Positions 56,837 to 64,000 of a stretch of 64,000 bases of DNA are shown in pieces (the first letter of the stretch is position 1; the number at the start of each line of letters is the position of its first letter). Origin of the DNA: Verticillium longisporum. Its lineage: Eukaryota; Ascomycota; Sordariomycetes; Glomerellales; Plectosphaerellaceae. The stretch is from assembly GCA_019188255.1 (NCBI GenBank), contig JAETXT010000001.1, positions 8,184,001 to 8,248,000 on the forward strand. Reading direction: 5' to 3'. The notes below the pieces were generated by a model. That model saw nothing but the letters and a program-made list of their open reading frames with translations. It did no database searches and was not told the DNA's origin. The position numbers and the translations under genes are program-made.

Positions 56837-57346
56837 ATGCGCTTTTCCTCAATCTTCGTCCCCGTTGCCACCCTTGCGGGCCTCATCACCCAGGTCTCGG
56901 CCCAGCTCGCGCCCATCCAGGCCGCCCTGGTGGTCATTGAAGACAGCGTTGACGCCTACGGCGCCGCGTTCACCGCCGGCACGGCGGCCGGCATCCAGTC
57001 AGCCGACGATGACCTCCTGGCCTCCATCAACGCTGCCATCCCCGTCGTCAACGCGAGCCCCAACCTCAGCCTCTTCGACGCCATCAGCCTCGCCACATCC
57101 ATTCGCTCCGTCCAGACCGCTGTCGATGCTGCCTTTGACATTGCCACAGCCCAGAAGCCCGCCGTCGACGCCCTCGGCATCACGGCAGACGTTCTTGCCG
57201 GCATCCAGGCCCAGCGTGCTGCTGTCGCGACCCTCGGCGCCGCTCTCGTCTCCAAGGTCCCAAGCATTGTCCAGGGCACTGCCCAAGTCTACGTCAACGA
57301 CATCCTAGCTATTCTCGATAACGCTATTGCCATCTACTCTGCCTAG
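56837..57346 (+). CDS. Hydrophobic surface-binding protein A (HsbA)-like secreted protein
   Basis: A single-exon protein of 169 aa with signal peptide MRFSSIFVPVATLAGLITQVSA. The mature part is Ala/Ile/Val-rich, cysteine-free and helical, with the HsbA pattern (ALVVIEDSVDAYGAAFTAG ... LLASINAAIPVVNASPNLS ... DILAILDNAIAIYSA). Family proteins bind hydrophobic surfaces and can recruit cutinase-type enzymes; a role on plant or other hydrophobic surfaces is therefore plausible but inferred. One N-glycosylation site (NLS) is visible. The length is normal for the family. Confidence 0.85.
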   Translation: MRFSSIFVPVATLAGLITQVSAQLAPIQAALVVIEDSVDAYGAAFTAGTAAGIQSADDDLLASINAAIPVVNASPNLSLFDAISLATSIRSVQTAVDAAFDIATAQKPAVDALGITADVLAGIQAQRAAVATLGAALVSKVPSIVQGTAQVYVNDILAILDNAIAIYSA

Positions 57347-57796
57347 GTAGTTCGCTCTGCCTGATCAGCCAGTGCAATTCTCGGACTCAGGTTCAAGGGG
57401 TGTACTGGCCTCAGCCAGGTTGATTGGGTTGAGTTTAAGACTCCTCTGGTCTCCAGTGGTATCACTGATTTCGATGGGTTTTGTTACTTTTGCCTGCTGT
57501 GCTATAACACCAGACAATTGTCAATACAAACAAACAAACGAGTTTTTGGGCATGCTATTTCCACAAAGCGTTCTTGAACCGTGGGTATCTCAAAAGTCGG
57601 CGCTATATCCTGGAAGTCCAGCGTAATTCCCAAACAGCCCCCCACCCTAGTCGCCGGATGGCCCAGTCTCCAATACCCCATGCTTTGATATGTCCGTGTG
57701 TAGCTCGAGCTATGGAGGAGCGGGGGTTTGTGCCACTATAACGGCAGACTCCAGTAATACCTACAGTCATACTGCTGTTTCCGCTTCACGTAATCA
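57347..57796. other. Short intergenic region between convergent genes
   Basis: 3' flanks of the HsbA-like gene (+) and the homeodomain gene (-). Nothing else is seen. Confidence 0.45.
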
Positions 57797-60699
57797 TCAG
57801 ACCCCATCATGCTCAACTGACGTTTTCAAAGGCACGATGCCGATGTCGCGCTTGAACCTGTCCAGCCACTCCGGGTTGTCCGCAGCAGTAATATTCCAGG
57901 GGTCGCCACTGGTCCATGTCAGTACCTTCTGTTACGCTAGACTCTTCGAAGTGCCAGACAGGGAAGGGGCTCCATCGCAACTTACTCCTCATAGAGCAAC
58001 AAGCGAGCCTGATGTTGGATCTCTCCATCGGACGGGATGTGCCCTGCGGGGTTCTCAGGCGACATTGTAGCTGTGGCCCAGCGTTTTAGCTCAACATCGA
58101 ACCACCGGTGATAGTTTGCGTCGTTGAGAACATAGAATCCAAAGTCCAGGATCGAGTGCTGCATATCGGATGTCAGGCAGTTCATATCTTGAACATCACT
58201 GTGGCTGGCATTTGATGCCATTGGGTAGTTCGAGACCATGGCGCCAATGTTTGGTATCTGCAGGGATTCATCATGATTCTGGGTCCCTAAATTGGGTTCA
58301 GCCCCATCGAGGTTTATCATCAAGGGGCGAATGCCGGTAGTGGGATCGGTCTGGCCCTGAACTGGCGCCCAGTTCACGTCCATCGGAGCAGACTGAGATG
58401 TCGCGCTCGGTAATGGCTGCGATGTGTGTAATGTTGCCATCGGCACATTGTTCCGATGCTTGAACGAACCAATCCAGTCGGTCGAAGTCGTGACCATCCT
58501 GGCAAACCAGTTTGTGACAAAGTCGGGCGTCTTCGTCTCCATCTGCTCTTCTGCTATCGCGATGATCCTGTACGCCTCAGCCTGCAAGTCGCTATCCTCG
58601 GGCACCAGTGCCTGTGTTCTCCAGGACCGTTGGACAAAGTCCGTCAGCTGCTCTTCCAAGGGGCATGATTCGAATAGCGTGCTCTTGCCGTTGATGCGCA
58701 GGATGGCAAGCCTGCTCTCGGCCTGCGATAGCAACGGGCCGAACCTGGCTTGCTTCGCTACCTCGTCATCGAAAGTGATGAGATCTCTCAGCCACGATGT
58801 TGCTTCGAGTCCCTGGCAGCCCAGACTTCCGGTCAGAGCTTCCGAGGCAAAAATGACTCGACAGGCCTGCAGGCGCAGATCGTGGTTGGAGGGTAAGTCT
58901 TTGCGCTGGTCAAAGTGCCGATGTAGGAAGAAGGCAAGTTCGAGACTGATCAGCTCGTACGCGCTTCTGGGAGAGCTTGGTGCTCGTCCGCTTGCCATGA
59001 ATGGGAACGGGGACTTGCGGTCGTAGTCAATGACATCTGGTTTAGTCAGTACACAACAAGCCTCGACCGCCGAGTTTTCGCAGCAAGACGGGAAAGGCCT
59101 CACATGGCGGCATATAACTCTCAACAGTAGCCAGAATGTGCTTTTCGAAGCCCCAATCACCGGACCAATTTGCCATGGTGTGTCCGAGTTTGAAATGGTC
59201 AGCCAGGTGGTGTTCTCGGTCTCGCCAGGTCTCTAGGGTGATGTCACAAAATCCACATCGGGAGCGGATCTTGAGACTGGGGGCTTTCCAGGCCTCTATG
59301 ACCCATGCTACTCCCTCCACGTCGTGGACCAGCCGCAGGTGTTGTTTTAGATGGTCTTTACGATTGAAGGTCTTCTGCTGGCAGGTGTCAGGGTTGTGAG
59401 TGGCGAGATGCTCGCTCGTCGGTTCCGGCCGCCCACAGTACACACAGCATGGCTCGCCTGTGCTAGGATCGACTTCGATAGGCCCGCGAGGACTGCACAA
59501 CCATCTCTCAATGGGAACGTGAAGGGACTTTTCGTGTCTCGACCAGTCGTATTTTGTCCCGAACGTTTCAGTGCAAAAGGTGCACTGAAACCGACCGTCG
59601 GGCAGGAACAGTGACGTTTTGACAGCGTCGCGGCCAGGTCGCCTCCGCCTGGACCTTCGGCGGCCCCGGATGGCCTTCGTATTGAAGCTAGCGGAGCTAT
59701 GAGAGCTACCGGACCTGTTCATAGACGAACTACGGCTGCCGGCTGAAGTGTCGTCGTGTGCCGGCGGTGCTGAGGCGTCGTCGAAGCTGGAATCGCCAGA
59801 GCCATCGAATTCCCCTGAAGACATTGAGTACGTTCCATTCTGTCGGCAGCTATCGATGCTGGGAGACTAAAGTACGTACCTCGGCGCAGAAATGTCTGGT
59901 TTCTCGAGGCCATTGCTCGCGCAATGTCTCTGGCAAGGGCTGGCTCATCTTCCGGAGGCGAGTCGACCCAACGCTCCATTGGGCTCATGTCTCGCGCTGC
60001 TCTGCCTCCGTGAGGTGTGGGTATGGGCGTAGCAGGTCTCTGAGGAGTTCGCGTACCGTCGCCAGGAGACCTCCAGACGGATGACGAAGAGCTCTCCGGC
60101 AACCTGCGTCGCCGACGCGCGTTGGCGAACCATGTCTTGATTTGGACCTTGGACAGGCCGGTAAAACGCTGCAGCATCTCATTGTCCTCTCGATTCGGAA
60201 ACGGATGGTCCTTGTGGGTGTCCAGCCATTGCCGCAAGACGCGGGCGGATTCCGTTGAGAATCTCGTGCCGACTTTAGGCGGCATGGAGGGCGCTGACGG
60301 CGCGACAGACTCGGATACGGAACCGTTGCTGCTACAGGAGCTTCGTGCGGTGTAGGTGGACGAAGCGGCTGTAGAATCTTGCTTGGGCCTGATAACGGCT
60401 GGGCGCATGTTGCCGAGGCTGTCTCCCAGCGAGGTCAGAACCCCGGGATCGGTGCTCGAGGGGTCATGAACATTGCTTCTGCCTTCGAGCGACAGGTTCG
60501 TATCGTGAGGATAGACATACGCACCCACCGTGGACACGGAGTCGGCGGGCTCGTTGCGGTGGTCAACGCCCCCCAGAGTCGTTGTGTCCATTGTCCCGCT
60601 CGTCAATAGCGAATGTCGATATTTTCGGACGAGGGCAGGTCGTTCGATGTCGAGGGATCGCTCGCGGTTGTCGATTGTGAAAGCATTCGCCAAAGTCAT
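57797..60699 (-). CDS. Homeodomain plus C2H2 zinc-finger transcription factor
   Basis: A nuclear DNA-binding regulator of about 897 aa. Exons on the minus strand are 60699-59880, 59814-59104, 59036-57986 and 57908-57797; all are GT-AG and phases close. A TALE/KN-type homeodomain lies at about residues 140-200 (TRFSTESARVLRQWLDTHKD ... KVQIKTWFANARRRRR, with the recognition-helix WFANARRR). Three C2H2-like units follow: CTFCTETFGTKYDWSRHEKSLH (about 350-371), the variant CVYCGRPEPTSEHLATH, and CGFCDITLETWRDREHHLADH. The C-terminal half is conserved-looking but has no named domain, and ends NPEWLDRFKRDIGIVPL. The start at 60699 gives a Ser-rich N-terminus; a later ATG (MDTTTLGG, residue 37) is an alternative. 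It is divergent from the MCT-like gene at 61035, sharing 335 bp of promoter. Confidence 0.87.
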
Positions 60700-61034
60700 G
60701 ACTCGAAGTTCCTTGGTGGTTCGGTTCTCGCCAGCCAGTCATGATGCAGCCTGCGTTGTCGAACACGCCTTTTTTGGCCTGACGGGTTGGAGTCCACAAC
60801 TCCTTGGCAGAATGCGGCGATGCTGCTTACAGCCGTGGTGGGTGATGCTGCTAACAGCGCCTGTTGTGGAACTCGTCCCTCCAGCAAGGCGTGGTTGACT
60901 ACATTCGCCTCAGCGCTCGAGAGAAGATTGCTTCCTACAAATAGGGCTTCATCCTCACTTTCGCGGTCGTGGACTGAGATTTGCTCCCGCTGCAATGCTT
61001 CATCGGTTTCCATCTCACGCTGGTATTTTCTACC
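60700..61034. promoter_or_regulatory. Shared divergent promoter between transcription factor and transporter
   Basis: A 335-bp gap between the starts at 60699 (-) and 61035 (+). It must hold both promoters and leaders. No clear TATA box is seen. The arrangement allows co-regulation or control of the transporter by its neighbour; this is inference. Confidence 0.5.
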
Positions 61035-62564
61035 ATGTCGAATTCGAAGCAGAACAGAGCGCTGGAAGTCCCCCTTTGCGGAGCAGGTGTAGCACCAAGC
61101 ACCGGCGATGTGGAGGCTGCACACGACGACGACGGCGACACCACCACCGACCATTCAGACGATGGGGTCGCCGACCTCGGGCGGCTACCGTGGGTTTGCG
61201 TCGCGGGATCAGGCATGTTCTTGATCTGCACTTATGGTGAGTGGGCATCTCCGAAGACCACCTCGATGTACTGTGTGCTGACGGACAACAGGATTCATGC
61301 AAGCCATTGGCACCATCCAGTCGTACTTGCAGCTGTACCAGCTCAACAACTACACGACCCGAGACGTCGGGTGGATCATCGGTGTCTACACATCGCTGAG
61401 CCTGCTTCTCGTGTTGGTTATGGGCCCCGTCATGGATCACTACGGACCGGGTCTCATGGCGCCCGCGGCAGCTGTGCTCAATATCGCCATGTTCTTCCTC
61501 TTGGCCGAGTGCGAGCAGTACTGGCAGTTCATGCTCGTCCTGGGTCTCCTCGGCGGCATCGGCGCCGCCGCCACCGCGACCGTCGCAGTCTCGACAATCA
61601 GCAAATTGTTTACCCATCGACACGGAGCCGCAATGGGCTGCGCCTTTTCCGCGTCGTGCCTCGGAGGCGTCTTCTTCCCCCTGATCCTGCAGAAAATCTT
61701 CCCGTCATGGGGCTGGGTCTGGTCGATCCGAACCCTGGCCTTCATCGTCACAGGTCTCATGGTGACCGGCTGCCTGTGCCTGCTCCCGGCGGCCAGACTC
61801 ATCCGCCAGGCAGAGGCAAGCGCGGTCGCGGGGAAGAAGGCAACGTCGATCCTCCCCAACTTCAAGCCGTTCCGGTCTCTCCCGTTCAGCTTCACCGCCA
61901 TTGGCTTCTTCCTTCTCGAGTTTGCCATGTTTGGCATCAACGGGCTGCTTCCCACCTTTGCCATCCGGGCCGGGTTCGCGGAGAATGCCGGCTACACCTT
62001 GATCGCTCTGACCAACGGCTTCTCGCTGCTGGGGCGTCTGCTACCCGGCATCGTGGCGGATCACATTGGCGCCTTCAACGTCCTCCTCATCATGGTTCCC
62101 TTTACCTCCATCTTCACGGCGGCGCTGTTCATCCCGCTCACCAACAGCGCCGTCGGGCCACTCTACGCCTTTGCCTGCTTCTGGGGCTTCGGGTCAGGCT
62201 CCTGGATCTCCATCATCCCTTGTAAGTGTCGATGCGCAGACCCCAAGAACCAGACCGCCCTGTTAACAGCTCGACAGTGTGCATAGCCAAGACTTGTTCT
62301 CCGGCACATTTTGGAAGATACTATGGTCAGTTCACGACTCTTCTACTCCCAACACGCATCTGACCACAAACAGGCACGGCCACGTCAATGGTCAGCATCG
62401 CCGCTTTGACAAGCATCTCCGCCGCAGGTCAGGTTCTGGAGACTTTCGGCCACAAGGCAGCGTCCGGCCTTTTCCTGGCTGTGGTTGTGCTTGGTGGCAT
62501 CAGCATGTACATTGCCAAGTCGATGCTGGTGGGAAGCTTCGTCAAGGTGACAGCGAGGCTCTAG
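61035..62564 (+). CDS. MFS transporter, monocarboxylate-porter (MCT/Mch) type
   Basis: A second MCT-like porter, 456 aa, frame intact. Exons are 61035-61236, 61292-62221, 62278-62325 and 62374-62564, all GT-AG with closing phases. The start MSNSKQNRALEV precedes an acidic tail (AHDDDGDTTTDHSDDG) and TM1 (WVCVAGSGMFLICTYGFMQAIG). The loop RDVGWIIGVYTSLSLLLVLVMGPVMDHYG carries the family D/G-x-G pattern. The ALTNGFSLLGRLLPGIVADHIG segment matches the second-half A-motif, and the end ISAAGQVLETFGHKAASGLFLAV is the last helix pair. An AAAMGCAFSASCLGG-type loop matches the other transporter at 18.7-20.1 kb. The third exon is 48 nt. The substrate is unknown. Confidence 0.88.
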
Positions 62565-63393
62565 CATGGGAGACCCATTGAGCATAGACAAACATAGACA
62601 GTAGAATAAAAGTGTCGCGACTGCCCATTCACAGAACCAACGTGACGTCCCGAGCCCTATATTTCTGTAAGAGCGACACAGACGTCTCCCGCATCAATAC
62701 ACTCCTCAGCTTAGAAGCCCGTCACCTCGGCGAAGCTTGAGGATAAATTAAATGGAGACTCCGTCCCCTGTGGCTCGGATATGCCCAGGGCGTGCCTGAT
62801 GTGTAGATCATGGAGAGCAGCCCTGCGACGGATATTGATATTGCCACAAGCACGCTGACGGTCCCTGCAGGACGGGAAATGCATTAATGCACTGGAGTCA
62901 AAGGTCTTTCGGAGCCATGGATGTGGAACCGAGCTCCGATCTGGAGCAATACGCTGTGCCTGTGTCGGTCATGAAGGGAGCATAGTTCATGTCAAGAGCT
63001 GCGTGCCAAACTGCACTGGACCATGCCAGTTACAATTTCGCACCATTCCAAAGGAGAATCTTCGACATCAAAGCAGGCGAAAGCCTCTATTGTTTAGCCG
63101 ACGTTGGCTTACCGTGTTGAGAAATAAAGCAGCTGAGGGCTTCAACCTTACGTTTTCACACCATGGTGTGGGAGGTAGCCCAGGTTATTGTTCACAAGTG
63201 ACGCTCAGATAGCTTTCTTATGAGCACGAGTTTCTCATTAATAGCAAGCACTATGGTCTCGAAAAAGAAGCTCAAGGCCATCGGCATAGAGTTCTTTAGG
63301 CTTAAGCTTCAACGTCGTGTCCCCGTGAGGAAGCAAAGGAGCATATCGGCTAGAAACCCATCTCCAAAAGTCATCGCCATCGGAAAGAGTCTC
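62565..63393. other. Intergenic region between convergent genes
   Basis: Between the MCT-like gene (+) and the GPI-type protein gene (-). ORFs of 69-106 codons here are shadows without domains. Confidence 0.45.
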
Positions 63394-63963
63394 TCAAAGA
63401 ACAGCAAAAACACCACCCACGACACCGATCACGAGCGCCCCCACAGCAGCAAGCCCAACCTTCCCAGCAGCATCATTCGACTGGCCGCCGCCGCCATTGT
63501 TGCTTCCGCTGCTGCTCCCATCCCCCGCATCACCCCCTGAAGCCCCCGTAGCCTTGGCATCCGTGGCAAGGGCAATGGTCCCCGTGCAGGGCCCCGCAGA
63601 GCTCGAGTAATCGGCCGGGCACTTTTCGAGGGCGCTGGCCAGGTCGTTCTTGTTGTCGCTGTACCACTGCAAGACGTCACTCTGGTAGGACGACCAGTCG
63701 TCGGCGAGGCTACCAGGGACGAGGGTCTGCCAGGCGCAGGCGTCCGTGATGACGCCCGTGGCTGTCATGTAGTAGTCCGTGATGATGTCCTGGATCTCGG
63801 GTGGGGGCAGGGGCGCGTCAGCGGCGACTTCGAGGAGGGCTCCGATGCAGTCGCCCGAGTCGCCGAGGACCGAAGTGTCGGTCTGACGGGGTAGAAGGGG
63901 GAGGTGAGCGACGGCCGTTGCTGTGGCCGCGAGGAGGCCGAAGACCAGTGTGTAGGAAAGCAT
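63394..63963 (-). CDS. Small secreted protein with C-terminal GPI-type signal, infection-structure-protein-like
   Basis: A single-exon protein of 189 aa on the minus strand. Signal peptide MLSYTLVFGLLAATATAVAH. The mature core has four cysteines (GDCIGALLE..., DACAWQTLV, EKCPADYSS, GPCTGTIAL) in a helical region of about 90 aa. A Ser/Gly/Asn-rich linker (SGGDAGDGSSSGSNNGGGGQ) leads to a C-terminal hydrophobic tail (VGLAAVGALVIGVVGGVFAVL), the layout of a GPI-anchored wall protein. The cysteine spacing and layout resemble fungal proteins annotated as infection-structure-specific; I hold this lightly. The start lies about 37 bp from the window's end, so the promoter is missing. Confidence 0.72.
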   Translation of the reverse strand: MLSYTLVFGLLAATATAVAHLPLLPRQTDTSVLGDSGDCIGALLEVAADAPLPPPEIQDIITDYYMTATGVITDACAWQTLVPGSLADDWSSYQSDVLQWYSDNKNDLASALEKCPADYSSSAGPCTGTIALATDAKATGASGGDAGDGSSSGSNNGGGGQSNDAAGKVGLAAVGALVIGVVGGVFAVL

Positions 63964-64000
63964 GGTGAGGAGGAGTGACGCTACGTGGGAGAGAGTGGCT

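Noticed and set aside
1..64000. tRNA, rRNA and CRISPR signals
   Set aside because: Scanning by eye for B-box-like GGTTCGA motifs found none with a foldable tRNA around it; no rRNA or spaced repeat array was seen.

Overview
This 64 kb window comes from a filamentous ascomycete, most likely a plant-associated Sordariomycete. The genes have several short introns (about 45-70 nt, GTRNGT donors, CTRAC-type branch sites, YAG acceptors). Most families are typical of Pezizomycotina: PMC1-type Ca2+-ATPase, HsbA, GH28 and PL1 pectinases, sugar and monocarboxylate transporters. One large block carries repeat-induced point mutation (RIP). The species cannot be fixed from sequence alone.

Layout. 1-5.6 kb: no gene, clusters of the palindromic motif GGTACC/CCTAGG. 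5.6-10.2 kb: a CT-rich, apparently intron-bearing leader and a three-RRM RNA-binding protein (+). 11.4-13.3 kb: nine-exon exo-polygalacturonase (-) with a 7-nt microexon. 16.7-18.3 kb: surface protein (+) with three six-cysteine CxC modules and one membrane helix. 18.7-20.1 kb: MCT-type MFS transporter (-). 20.6-21.0 kb: DUF4267-like membrane protein (-). 22.9-23.1 kb: small membrane/coiled-coil protein (+). 24.4-28.1 kb: PMC1-like Ca2+-ATPase (-). 28.1-33.8 kb: gene-free. 33.8-35.0 kb: pectate lyase (-). 37.6-52.0 kb: nested transposons. 54.0-55.7 kb: maltose-permease-like sugar transporter (+). 56.8-57.3 kb: HsbA-like secreted protein (+). 57.8-60.7 kb: homeodomain plus C2H2 transcription factor (-), head-to-head with a second MCT-like transporter (+, 61.0-62.6 kb). 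63.4-64.0 kb: small secreted, probably GPI-anchored protein (-).

The 14.4 kb repeat block resolves exactly. An outer LTR retrotransposon (214-bp LTRs, TSD CTTAA) was invaded by a second (288-bp LTRs, TSD AATAT). That one contains an inverted extra LTR copy, a pair of ~565-bp inverted arms around copia-like pol remains, and a pogo/Fot1-type DNA transposon (1,849 bp, TSD TA). The retroelements are RIP-saturated, with no ORF of 60 codons or more in ~13 kb. The pogo element has normal composition, so it arrived after RIP. RIP stops inside the outer LTRs: the outer part of each LTR is spared and its inner part is mutated.

The genes suggest a pectin-degrading lifestyle: exo-polygalacturonase and pectate lyase release galacturonates, sugar and monocarboxylate transporters may import products, and HsbA and the GPI-type protein coat the surface. 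This is inference from family membership; there is no biosynthetic cluster. An important caveat is that five conserved reading frames are broken by a single missing base in a short homopolymer (8751, 19730, 26793, 48582, 48897). That pattern looks like residual assembly error rather than biology.
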